NCBI RefSeq assembly: GCF_910592395.1
Contig: NC_088317.1
Coordinates: forward strand, 5,148,001-5,212,000
Reading direction: 5' to 3'
Source of the DNA: Lineus longissimus
Lineage: Eukaryota; Nemertea; Pilidiophora; Heteronemertea; Lineidae
DNA length: 64,000 nt
The notes under the pieces were generated by a model. That model had not been told where the DNA came from. It was given only the letters and a program-made list of their open reading frames with translations, and ran no database searches. The position numbers were made by a program, and so were the translations under genes. The stretch's first letter is position 1, and every line of letters begins with the position of its first letter. Positions 53,879 to 64,000 of the stretch are shown piece by piece.

Positions 53879-54511
53879 ATGGAAAGGCGTTCGTGTTGCA
53901 AAAACGTGGCGATTGTGTTCTTTCTAACTGCAGCTTGATGGCGGACGACGGACTGTACACCACGTTATGTTTCCACCTCGCTGGTTGATATGGTCACACT
54001 CATCGAAAAACAGCATTTGCTAATCGGAGAACATCCAATCCAATCAAGTATCATTATCTCCCCTTTTTTTCGCCGGGAGTCTAAAGATTATCCCACATGT
54101 GAAGCTGGGTTTATTCAATGCCTGACACTGGCACTGGCACTGAATAGTATTGGAGATGAGTTTAATTTTCTGTTTGAATGCAATGCTCTAACTGGCCTAA
54201 GAAGAGAATTCATCCTTAGATATTACAGAACTCATTATAATGCATTGAAGTTCTCTGAACTACTGAACACACAAAGAAAGTGGCTTTTGGTCAACGTAGC
54301 CAAATTCATCCATGAAGATTTTAAACTGTACTGTTCCCTTCCTGATGTTCATGCAGACTAATGTACTAAGGCACTACATAAATATACGTGTAGAATCCTT
54401 TTTCTCCCGGACATTCTTTCCTCGGACACTTCAAACTACTACACCGGTGCATCTAGACTTCAAAGCCAAAATCTTACAAGGAGGAGACTTTAGGATTGAC
54501 ATTCACAGCCG
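53879..54511 (+). pseudogene. Decayed exon block of unknown protein, copy 4
   Basis: The best preserved copy. A 123-residue frame (53990-54361) spans TCEAGFIQCLTLALALN, FNFLFECNALTGLRREF, LNTQRKWLLVNVAKF and YCSLPDVHAD, then TAA. An overlapping frame (54312-54515) carries on to the splice donor at 54511/54512 with LDFKAKILQGGDFRIDIHSR. The ATG at 53879 opens a leader that stops at GCAGCTTGA. The two frames overlap in all copies, so either a shared old frameshift or an unseen splice junction separates them. Family not recognised. Confidence 0.45.
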
Positions 54512-54932
54512 GTAAGTCGGCATGAAATATTCGTGGTTTGACGCAAATTGTGAAACAGCAGGAATAAGTTATAAAATTGTGGAATATATATACGTTCGTT
54601 TAGTATTGCGATATGAATACACGTAGATCTATAATCGATAAACATTTTCCAGTACAATATTTTTGGACACTTTCCCCATTTATTCATACATAAACTAGGG
54701 CCTACATGTATATGAAAAAAAGCTTGAATGCATTTACGAAACAAGAGTTCAGAGAGATAATACGGAACGTGAAAAGTTGAGATTCAAAGGGTGACTGGAA
54801 GGTGCTTAACGATTGTACTAAGAAGAAGCAAGATATACCACCAGTTGGTACTGATATATTCTAACCACTTCAAAATGTTAAATGCCCTTTGCCTGATACG
54901 CCGGTACCACCAAGGGGCGGCAAAACAAACCA
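54512..54932 (+). other. Intron-like sequence
   Basis: Begins GTAAGTCGGC and matches 14364-14790, up to the BEL insertion point AAACCAT. Confidence 0.45.
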
Positions 54933-55257
54933 TGTGACCGCTGTGAGCGGAATTAGTAGTTTTATTTTTGAATTTCACAGGTTCCAACTTTTTCCGCCGT
55001 TTTGGAGTAGCCGGAGGGGGCGCTCAAGTGCTTTCGCCCAGAGATCAAGCATGAGTTTTATCTAATATTTTGTCTTCGCTTTGATGTGAAATTTACAACT
55101 GCAAAAAGAGAATATGCCGGGAAAGAGGTATATATTAAGAAAGGTAAATGTATAAAGACTACACTGAATGCATTAAAGTTGCATACTTGGCCGTAAGTGA
55201 GGCCTGTAGATGGGTTTTTATGATGCGTCTCGTGCGTTTATTCCCTCAAGATAGTGT
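54933..55257 (+). repeat. 5' LTR (shared part) of BEL copy 2
   Basis: Same limits as in copy 1. The primer-site-like TTTGGATTCTTTCG lies near 55545, suggesting the true end is there. Confidence 0.6.
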
Positions 55258-55617
55258 GCCCGGTCGCCGCCAGGTAGCCCTAGCATCTTGACAGATGTGT
55301 AGATTGTTGAGTCCTAGGCTTGTTCGAACTTTATGAGAAGACTTGAGGTCTGACTTACTATTATTCTAGGCCCACTAGGTATTTTGGGTTGTTTTCACTT
55401 GCAGCTCATCCATTCCCGGAACTTGTTGACTGTTGTCATGTGTTTTATGTTTTGTTATCATTCTGTATTTACAGTTTTACGTCAAATCCGGCGTCCAATT
55501 GGAGTCATTAAAGAGAAAGGAGAATTTAGACAGAACACGTTTTATTTGGATTCTTTCGTAACACGCTAGCAGTGACAGTAAAACTCTCCGTGCCACTGAT
55601 GTAAAGGCGAAGACAAG

Positions 55618-56493
55618 ATGTATGGTGAAGATGATGATCAGCTCGAGGGACTGAATGCCCTAGCCGAAGCCGCTGGACGCCATACTCGGAGACGGAGCCA
55701 GACGGGCAACGACGCCCTTACGCTGGCCACCATGCGTGAATGTGAGTTAAGGGAGGAATAGCCAGACGGGACATTGAACTCGAGAAACTTAGGCTCAGTA
55801 GTGAGCTAGTAAGAGCAAGATCAGAACTAGACCTAGCACGTGCTACAGCTGCTCGGGCTGATGGTCATCAGCCACGTGAAGATATCGCTACAGTAATAGC
55901 CTCTCTTGCTGATGTGTTGCGTGATCAGCATCATGGCTTGCCTAGGAAGGAGCCAGAGGTGTTTAAGGGGGACATTTTTGCCTTCCCAGTTTGGCTCAAC
56001 TCGTATCGTGTGCTGATAGACGAGTGATGCCCTAGTGTCGCTGATCATAACTATTATCTAGGTAAATACACCGGGGGTGAAGCGAGAAAAAGTATCGAGG
56101 GACTACTTGCCGTTAACAACAGCGAGTCCTACGACAAGGCAATGAGAATCCTTAGCCACAGATTTGGCGATAAACTGAAGTTGGCGAAATCGTTCAGAGA
56201 GAGAATTGAGAAGTGGCCGCCTGTAAAATTCAGAGATGGTAAAGCCTTGCGGGATTTGGCAGACCTCTTGGTTCAGTGCGAGACAGCAATGTCTACCCTT
56301 AGTCAACTCAAAGTTCTAGACGACCCGTGTGAGCAGCAAAAGATCATCGACAGGTTGCCACGTGGCATCCAGGATAAGTGGCTGGCCATTGTGGATAGGT
56401 GGCTCTATGATGACGATGATGATGTTGTGCATGACGACTATCCCCCTTTCTCCAGACGCATCGCCTGCAACCCACTCGTCGACAGGTCCCGCT
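55618..56493 (+). pseudogene. BEL gag-like N-terminal region (DUF1759 type), copy 2
   Basis: The ATG at 55618 stays in frame through the point where copy 1 is shifted. A 2-bp loss near 55757 (GGAGGAATAGCC for GGAGGAGATAGCC) then breaks the frame. A TGA near 56026 and loss of 27 bp near 56457 follow. The FRERIEKWPPV and DLLVQCETAMSTL segments are unchanged. Confidence 0.75.
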
Positions 56494-56510
56494 AGACATT
56501 AGCGCAGCCC

Positions 56511-57155
56511 GTGAAGACAGCATCACATGACCATGGGAGACATGTGGTTCCTAATCCTAGGAACTCCACTACCAAGACGACAGCGTCTACATTTGCCTCT
56601 TCTTCGAATGATGGTGCAAAGGCAGCCGACAAGCCAGCTTCCTCCAACTACGTCTATGTCAAATGTGTCCCTTGCCCTGGATCCCACAGCCTGGATTTCT
56701 GCCCTGATTTCAAGAAACTGAACCTTAAAGAGAGACTGAACACTGTTAAAAAACATGGCTTTTGTTTGGGATGTTTTAAGTGGGGCCATAGGGTTCGAGA
56801 TTGTAAACATAAGCGTAGGTGTGATAAGTGTGAACGTCTACATCCCACTTTGTTGCATGATAATTCATATAGGCCTAGTACTACTAGTAGTAGCGGTAAC
56901 GCTGTCCAGAGTGTAGTTTCTCATCGTACCGAGTCTGGTGATGTTAGCGGGCCTGACTGTTCCTGGCACTCACTGATTGTGCCTGTACTCCTACACCATG
57001 AAGGCAATGCAGAGAACTGTGTGCTAGTGTATGCACTCTTGGATGAGCAGTCAGACGCCTGTTACATTATTGACTCTGTGCTTGAGAAAGTTGGTGTAGA
57101 TGGTGAGAAAGTTGACTTGAGACTGGCTACTGTTCTTGGTGAAGACACTGGGTGA
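56511..57155 (+). pseudogene. BEL zinc-knuckle and aspartic-protease region, copy 2
   Basis: Open for 214 residues. Knuckles CLGCFKWGHRVRDCK and CDKCERLHPTLLH are complete (about 56763-56860). The protease core ALLDEQSDACYI is near 57033. The frame is cut after EDTG by the nested element starting at 57150. In the family these domains bind RNA and process the polyprotein. Confidence 0.8.
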
Positions 57156-58166
57156 GTTTAAAGTAGGTGTTGGTGTTAGTGTTGGAGATTAGTGTTAGTG
57201 TCAGTGTTAATTTCAACCTCTGAGAACTAGGTGTCGTGTCACACCGGTGCTGGTGTTAGTGTTACACCGGTGTTAGTGTTAGTGTCAAGAGTGGCCATCT
57301 TGAAAAAGCTTTGGTTTCCATGGTTTTTGCTTTTTTCCAAGTTTTCAAAAGGTAGGCTATATCATTTATCTTCTAAACTTGGGAAGTCTAAATTATATTT
57401 CCAGTCCCTGTGCCACATTCAAATTTCCTGGGATGATTCCTTGAATCCATGTCCCTTAGTGGTAAGGACAAAGCCTGAAATTTGGCAGGTTCTGGCAGAC
57501 GGATGTGTTGCTGAGCTATTTCTTGCATGTAGTCAGCAACTTCATGGGTATATTTCAGAGCAGTGCAGGTTGCTACCCCATGAGTATAAGCATGCTGCCT
57601 ATAATAGCCTCCTGACGCCAGGTATGACAGAAAATGTCAATTCGCCGCTGGGATGAATTGAAAGAGGCCCCACCTTGTCCATGGGCCGATCTGTGGTGAT
57701 GAAATTCAGTTGATAGCACCTGTATTTCATTATCTGTTAACCGCAAGTGTTTCTCTGCAGGCTCTGTAGATAAAGCAGCTCGTCTCACATGATTTGGTCC
57801 TCGATTCGGTCCCAAAATCCCTGCTACAACTTGTTGAAATGGTACAAATATCATATTCTCTTTTCTGATCCAAGATGGCTGCTAACACCAGTTGAGAGCT
57901 GTAAACTCTGGTCGGGTGTTATCCCTAGGGCTTTAGTGTTAGTACAATGGAAAATGGCTTGAAATTCTGGCCACGATAACACTGAGTAGAAATTAAGTCT
58001 GGTGTTAGTGTAACACTAACACTTTCTGGAACACCAAACACCGACTTTAAACTGAGATTAGCTGACACGGTGTTGACACTGAGCAGTTTATTTCTGGTGT
58101 AATCTTAGGGGTTAGTGTTAGTGTTAGTGTTAACACCCGGTGATAACACCTACTTTAAACTCACCC
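57150..58166. mobile_element. 1017-bp TIR element in BEL copy 2
   Basis: Same ends, length and position as 17038-18054. Confidence 0.75.
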
Positions 58167-61096
58167 ATTGTAACCAGTAAGAGAGTTAGCGGTGTGGTTA
58201 TAAGAGGTTTAAACGAGTCTACTGATATAACGCTACCTGTTGCCTACACCCGTGATGTTATTCCCGCAAGAAGGTCACAAATTCCTAGACCTGAAACCGC
58301 TAGACAGTGGCGCCATCTCGAAGTTGTTGCAGACCGCCTCACACCTCATCTTGCCGAGGTGGAGATCGGTCTCCTTATTGGCACCAACTGTGTTAAAGCT
58401 ATCCGCCCGTTGGAGATAGTAGCCGGCGAAGGCAATGATCCGTATGGTGTGAAAACAAATCTCGGATGGGGTGTGATTGGTTTGATGAACCGCAGCAGCG
58501 CAACCGGTGACGAGAATGTAGCTTCTTCTTTTAAAAACGTAGTCTCAACCCACTTTGCGTTCAGAACAAAGGTGAGGGAAATTTCCCCAAGTGAGGTTTC
58601 TAACATGTTTGATTGCGACTTCAACGAGATCCCTGGTAGTGGTGAAGCGATGTCCGTAGAAGACCGTAGATTCCTTGCCATAGTGAGTGATGCGATACGC
58701 CAACGTGAAGACGGACATTTCGAGATGCCACTGCCCTTTAGAGAAGATGAGCTGAAACTTCCAAAAAACAGGAACCTTGCCCTGAAACGTCTCAACAGCC
58801 TCAAGTCAAAGATGAACAAGAACGCCAAATACAGCGAAGATTACCGTGGGTTCATGAAGAAACTCCTAGACAACGGCCATGCTGAACGTGTTCCCAGTGA
58901 GGAACTCAACTTGGAGGATGGCACAGTCTGTTACATTCCGCACCATGGGGTGTACCACCCGCGTAAACCTAATAAAATCCGTGTAGTGTTCGATTGCGCG
59001 GCTGAGTATGACGGAGAGGCACTGAACAAGCATCTCCTCCGTGGCCCAGATATGATTAATAATTTGACAGGGGCCCTGATTCGCTTCCGCAAGAACCCCA
59101 TTGCATTTACTTGCGATATTGACGGGATGTTTTACCAGGTAGGCGTACATCCCAAGCATCGAAACTACCTACGATTCTTCTGGTGGGAGAATGGCGATCT
59201 TGACAAACCGCTAGTTGAGTATTGTATGACTGTTCATTTGTTTGGTGCTACCTCGTCACCTGGTTGCGCAAACTTTGCGCTAAAGGCCACTGCCGAGAAA
59301 TTCAAGGATGAATTCGATCCCAAGACGGTAGAGTTCATAAAACGGTCATTCTATGTCGACGATGGACTCCAGTCTGAGCTAACTACTGGGGAAATCATCC
59401 TCCTGGTTGTCAGTGGTCAGAAGATTTGTGCTCGAGGTGGATTCAATCTTCATGACTATGTGTGCAACCACAAGCAATTTGTGGACCAGATCCCGCTTGC
59501 CTCGAGAGCCAAAGATTTCCAGTGCATAGACCTGAATAACGATGACCTACCGACTGAGAGGACACTTGGAATCGTAAGACGTGTCCAGTCAGACGCATTC
59601 GAGTTCCAGATTGAGATGAGGGACAAGCCCCTTACCAGGAGAGGGTTGTTATCGGTCATAAGTTCTGTGTACGATCCACTCGGGTTAGTTTCACCGTTCG
59701 TCCTCAAGGGCAAGAAAATCCTCAAGAACCTTTGCGAAACCGGAGCGGGCTGGGATGCTCCAACACCAGACGACATCAGACGTGAATGGGAACGCTGGAT
59801 AGCAGATTTGAAAGATTTGGCTGATGTTAGTATTCCCCGTTGCTACAAAGGTGATGAGCTTGGCGAATTGAAATCTGCTGATCTTCACCACTTTAGTGAT
59901 GCAAGCATGGAAGGCTATGGACAGTGTAGCTATGTCAGATTGACAGACGAGGAGGGAAGATGTGACACAGCGCTGGTCATGGCCAAGTCCAGGGTGACGC
60001 CATCGAAGACGGTTACAATTCCGAGGCTTGAATTGACCACGGCCGTTACATCAGCTAGGATTGCCAAGTTTCTGGATAAGGAGCTGGACTACAGCAACAT
60101 AGAGCACCACTTCTATACAGATAGCCAGGTGGTTTTAGGGTATATTGGGAATGAAAGCAGGACATTTCACATTTTCGTAGCAAACCGTGTACAGGAAATC
60201 CGTGATTCCACCTCGCCCTCAAACTGGAGATATGTTGACACCGACCAGAACCCAGCAGACTATGCTTCCAGAGGCATGAGCGTGAGTGAGCTGAAGGATT
60301 GCAGTGTATGGTGGAAGGGGCCTCCGTTCTTGAAGACTGGTATCCTGCCCACTCCTGAGGACCACCACCCGGTTTCTCCAGAAGATCCAGAGCTCAAGAA
60401 GACCGTCCTTAGAACCAAGGTGGATGTTGTGCAGTATGGGGACATGACATATAGGTTTGATTACTACTCCTCATGGTTCAGGCTGAAGAGAGCTGTTGCC
60501 ATCTGTAAGAAGTACATGGAGAAGCTGAGGCTCAAGGACCGAGAGAAGTACACTCCAGTGACCACTGAAGACCTACAGCAGGCAGAAACGACGACTCTCA
60601 GGTTCGTTCAACAGCAGTCCTATTCTTCTGAGATCGAGACACTGAAGAAGCAAAGGGATGAAAATTGGAAGGGAACGGTCAAAGGCAGAAGCAATCTCTA
60701 CTCATTGGATCCTTTCTTAGATGATGAGATGGTCTTAAGAGTTGGGGGGGGGGGGGGGGGGCGTCTCGGCAGATCCTCCATGCCAGACAACGTGAAACAC
60801 CCCGTCTTAGTACCAAAGAACACCCACGTTGGTAGATTGATCATCTCTCACTATCACAGCAGATGCGCCCACTCCGGGAGAGGAATGACCTTGAACAGCA
60901 TAAGGCAAGCAGGTTTTTGGATCATACGGGCTAGAGTGGCTGTTACCTTGTTCATCATGAACTGCGTTGGATGCCGTAAGCTCAGGGGTGCACCATGTGG
61001 TCAGAGGATGGCAGACCTGCCCATTGATAGATTGGAGCCCGACGCTCCCTTCACTTATTCCGCTGTCGATTTCTTTGGGTCTTTCCTGATAAAGGG
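58167..61096 (+). pseudogene. BEL RT, RNase H and integrase zinc region, copy 2
   Basis: One long open stretch (the frame is open 58140-61211). RT has CDIDGMFYQV, FGATSSPGC and YVDD at 59352-59363. RNase H has FSDAS, ELTTAV and YTDSQVVLGYI. The integrase N-terminus has the H/H and NCVGCRK pair near 60840-60980. An 18-G run at 60744-60761 adds several glycines but keeps the frame. The codon that is a stop in copy 1 (20200) is TGG here. After the second G run (61096-61104) the frame is lost. Confidence 0.85.
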
Positions 61097-61581
61097 GGGG
61101 GGCGCAGTACGCCAAAACGGTGGAGGTGCTCTTCAGTTGTTTGACAAGCCGTGCAATCCATCTAGAAACTGCCAATTTCCTCACAACCGATTCATTTCTC
61201 AACGCTTATAGGCACTTTGTTTGTCGCAGAGGTTCTGTAGTAAAGTTGCGATGTGACAGGGGGACCAAATTTGTCGGTGGTCAAAATGAGCTGACCGCCG
61301 CCCTTAGTGAGATGGATCAAGATAAGATAAGACAAGAGTTACCCAAAGATGACTGCGATTGGGTAAACTTTGACATGAATGTTCCCTGCGCCAGTCATAT
61401 GGGTGGCGCTTGGGAGCACATGATCGGTTCCGCGAGAAATGTGCTCAACGCGCTCCTCAATCAACATGGTCACCAGCTCGATGATGAGCTTTTGCGTACG
61501 CTAGTAACTGAAACTGAAGCGATTGTCAACAGTCGTCCGTTGACTGTTATAGATACGCTGTCCGCTGATCTAGAGCCATTA
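61097..61581 (+). pseudogene. BEL integrase DDE core, copy 2
   Basis: The frame after the 9-G run carries FSCLTSRAIHLE, CDRGTKFVGG (second aspartate) and GAWEHMIGS (glutamate). The first aspartate (AVDFFG) is in the frame before the run. It is cut by the nested TA-flanked element. Confidence 0.8.
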
Positions 61582-62425
61582 GAGAGGTTGCGGACCGTCC
61601 CCATTCCCACTCCCACTCCGAGGTGATTCCGTTTTGGCGTATTACGTCATCACTTCACGAGGGATTTCCCCGTCTTGCTCCATGAACTTGGACGATTTTA
61701 CGAGTTGGAGGCCGCGAATTCGTAAGTGTTCTCCCACTTGCATTATCTGAGCTGTGTGTCCAAGACTAAGGGGTGGATAGATGGAGATGGCATAGGCTAC
61801 CTACTCCACTTTAGTCTCCGACATTTTTGCCTTGGGAGGAGCTAGCCTAAGGCCAAGGGCTTAAAAACATGGCCAGATAGCTGAGATAGGCTGCACGTTT
61901 TCAATTAACCATTGCACTGGTCCAAAGAGAAAAAACACGGCTACCTCCAGTCAAGATCATCTAGGCCTAGGCATGATCTGATGGCGATGCCAGGTGGGCA
62001 TAGGCATCACTACGATATTGGAGAACAGGAAGACTCGCACGTCGTAGGCCTGTCGCCCCAAAATATAGTTTCATGAATGAAACTCTGTTCCCCTCTATAC
62101 TTTTTGGATCTAGTTATCTTAGGACTGAAGTAATTCGTAGTTTTACAATAGAAATACGCACATGTTACAGAGGAAACGGCTTTTTACTAGCTGTAAATCA
62201 CCAAAATTGTAGAATATTTCGTCTGCTTTATTTACTTTTTTTCTCGCACGTCGTTAATTTGGGTGATTTCCAGTTTGGCCGTGTGACTCGCAGGCTGGCC
62301 GAATGACGTCTCCCAACTCGGTTCCCGTTGGTGCGCTCAACCTACTTTTCGACGTCACGAGTTCCGAGAACGACTCGAGTTGAACTCGGAGTGGGAGTGG
62401 GAGTCGGGACGGTTCGCAACCTCTC
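61582..62425. mobile_element. 844-bp TA-flanked TIR element in BEL copy 2
   Basis: TA at 61580-61581 and 62426-62427. Ends as in 21465-22308, same length. Confidence 0.8.
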
Positions 62426-62814
62426 TACTGTCTCCTAGTCAGCAGCTTACTCTCAAGTCTCAGGTTGTGAAACCACCATCAGGGGTCTTTGTGCGTGAAG
62501 ACGTCTATTGTAGAAGGAGGTGGCGCCGTGTTCAGTTCCTTGCCAATCAGTTCTGGACCCGCTGGCGCTCAGAGTTCCTGACCACTTACCAGTCGAGAAA
62601 GAAGTGGAACAAACCCAGGAAAAATATTCGAGTCGGTGATGTGGTCCTGCTGATTGATGAGGGACTGGCGCGGTGTGACTGGCCTTTAGGACGTGTTGAG
62701 GATGTCTATCCTGGCGAGGATGGCCTAGTCAGGAAGGTGAAATTGTTTGCCAGGGGTAAAATGTATGAGCGCCCGGTTCACAAGCTGGTACTTTTGGTTG
62801 AGCAGAGTGACTAG
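62426..62814 (+). pseudogene. BEL integrase C-terminal region, copy 2
   Basis: Carries YCRRRWRRVQFLANQFWTRW and GDVVLLIDE, the same as in copy 1. It is separated from its core by the nested element. Confidence 0.85.
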
Positions 62815-63342
62815 ATCATTGGACTGAGAGTTTTGTTACCCCATGCGAAGAAATTAGTGTAAAATAAGACAATGTTAGTACTTTCACCATTGTTAAGATG
62901 ATAAGTTTCAGATGAAGGAGTTCATTTTTGAAGAAGGATGATTGAATCCTGTTTGTTGACAAGCTCATTGCATTTAGAGAGTTGAGTTGAGAACTTTGAA
63001 CATTGAATGTTCTATCTACAGTGTTGTATAGTATTTCTTTAAAACGTGTGAATGGAAATCAGTGTTTTGTATGGATCCAAGGGGATCATAGTGTATCCAC
63101 TAAGAAAATCTTATTTTAGTTAAGAATTTTAGAAAGAGTACTTAGGAGGCATTGGCTATGCCTTGTGTCTAGTTGTGAACAACTTAGGATAGTGTGAAGC
63201 GTATGTTATAGCACTTTAGAGTGAAAGGCTTAAAGCTGAACTGTACTCTTTTAGTAAGAGTCATACGTTGAGTTACAATTGATGTTAACCATTTGGTTTA
63301 GGATTTGGTTAATGAATTTTTGAGGACAATTTAGGAGAGGCA
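62815..63342 (+). other. BEL 3' untranslated region, copy 2
   Basis: Non-coding, nearly identical to 22698-23225. Confidence 0.5.
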
Positions 63343-63675
63343 TGTGACCGCTGTGAGCGGAATTAGTATTTTTATTTTTGAATTTCACGGGTTCCAACTT
63401 TTTCCGCCGTTTTGGAGTAGCCGGAGTAGCTCAAGTGTAGCTCAAGTGCTTTCGCCCAGAGATCAAGCATGAGTTTTATCTAATATTTTGTCTTCGCTTT
63501 GATGTGTAATTTACGACTGCAAAAAGAGAATATGCCGGGAAAGAGGTATATTTTAAGAAAGGTAAATGTATAAAGACTACACTGAATGCATTAAAGTTGC
63601 ATACTTGGCCGTAAGTGAGGCCTGTAGATGGTTTTTTATGATGCGTCTCGTGCGTTTATTCCCTCAAGATAGTGT
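63343..63675 (+). repeat. 3' LTR of BEL copy 2 (probably truncated)
   Basis: Same 333-bp form as 23226-23558, including the AGCTCAAGTGT duplication, and ends AGATAGTGT next to CCATAAG. Confidence 0.75.
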
Positions 63676-64000
63676 CCATAAGTATACTATCCACCTTCAG
63701 ATATCTTTCGTCACAATTTGCTATTTGCTTTAGTGGCAGACGCCACAGCCCAGCAAAGGAAACGTTACGGCCATCCAAACTCAAACACAACGGAGGGGCG
63801 AGTTTGAATGGAGGGATTTCCAAATTCAGCTCGTGAGTTCGGCCATGCATTTCAATGTCATTCGAAAATGGTACATTCAGACGTGTGAACGACCATGTTG
63901 TCGTCAGGATATACCGACTTCCGGATGATTCAAAATGGCTGAGCGCCCGCATGGCATCTTTTATAGTTAGATGTTGCAAGCAATGCCGGTTGAGAATCAA
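63656..64000 (-). pseudogene. Class I SAM-dependent methyltransferase, copy C (runs off the window)
   Basis: The C-terminal half only: DLILNRHCLQHL, SGSRYILTTTW, ELNLEIPPFKLAPPL, GLWRLPLKQI, then the same tail as copy A (NCDERYLKVDS). Its 5' part lies beyond 64000, so its integrity is unknown. It follows BEL copy 2 at exactly the spacing seen in copy A. Confidence 0.65.

Larger units (their letters stand above)
54933..63675 (+). mobile_element. BEL/Pao LTR retrotransposon, copy 2 (defective)
   Basis: LTR parts 54933-55257 and 63343-63675 bracket the same gene order and the same two nested elements as copy 1. The host flanks are identical on both sides (AAACCAT and CCATAAGTATACTATCC), so this is a duplicated locus, not a second insertion. 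The 5'-versus-3' LTR differences are the same in both copies. Lesions are fewer than in copy 1: a gag frameshift, a 27-bp gag deletion and a poly-G frameshift in integrase. Confidence 0.9.

Noticed and set aside
1-64000. tRNA, rRNA or other structural RNA genes
   Set aside because: No cloverleaf-like A/B box pair or rRNA core sequence was noticed on either strand by eye; a covariance-model scan would be needed to exclude them.

Overview
The window is nuclear DNA of an invertebrate animal, not a prokaryote or a plasmid. The signs are intronless class A GPCR genes, LTR retrotransposons of the BEL/Pao and Ty3/Gypsy groups, a GT-type splice donor, many terminal-inverted-repeat (TIR) elements and nested palindromes. 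The style (tandem rhodopsin-like receptors, transposon-rich, no vertebrate SINEs or LINEs) fits a lancelet-like chordate or a marine lophotrochozoan. The sequence alone does not settle which.

The locus is a head-to-tail array of four related cassettes, starting at 1, 9358, 25230 and 46231. Each cassette has, in order: (a) a ~122-bp inverted repeat carrying a divergent pair of CCAAT boxes; (b) an open 361-codon GPCR gene about 510 bp further on (506-1591, 9867-10952, 25739-26824, 46741-47826); (c) a fossil fragment of a second, diverged GPCR; (d) a 49-bp palindrome; (e) a ~99-bp snapback repeat; (f) one monomer of a repeat with a CGA/CGT microsatellite; (g) an AT-rich spacer; (h) a decayed plus-strand exon block of unknown function. 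Cassettes 2 and 3 are followed by a decayed minus-strand SAM methyltransferase (23539-24188, 45477-46077), and a third copy runs off the window end (63656-64000).

Insertions make the cassettes unequal. Cassettes 1 and 4 share a foldback element at the same site (2912-7812, 49072-53242) with TAT target duplications and long repeat-filled inverted arms; each copy holds a nested 709-bp TIR element. Cassettes 2 and 4 share a BEL/Pao element at the same site (14791-23558, 54933-63675), each carrying the same two nested DNA elements. An inverted pair of ~850-bp arms (12827-13675, 24190-25064) brackets the BEL region of cassette 2 only. Cassette 3 is split by a ~15-kb Gypsy composite (29059-44126) flanked by CATG. 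It carries a minus-strand gag-pol and further nested repeats, including three tandem 302-bp monomers of the repeat that also sits behind every GPCR.

Only the four receptors look like working genes. All retroelement frames carry stops, frameshifts, insertions or poly-G tracts, and the methyltransferase and plus-strand exon copies carry independent lesions. The shared insertions, and LTR differences shared between the two BEL copies, show that the array grew by duplication of large blocks followed by gene conversion. GPCR copy 4 is a mosaic of copies 2 and 1. Domain calls rest on motifs read by eye; no database search was possible.
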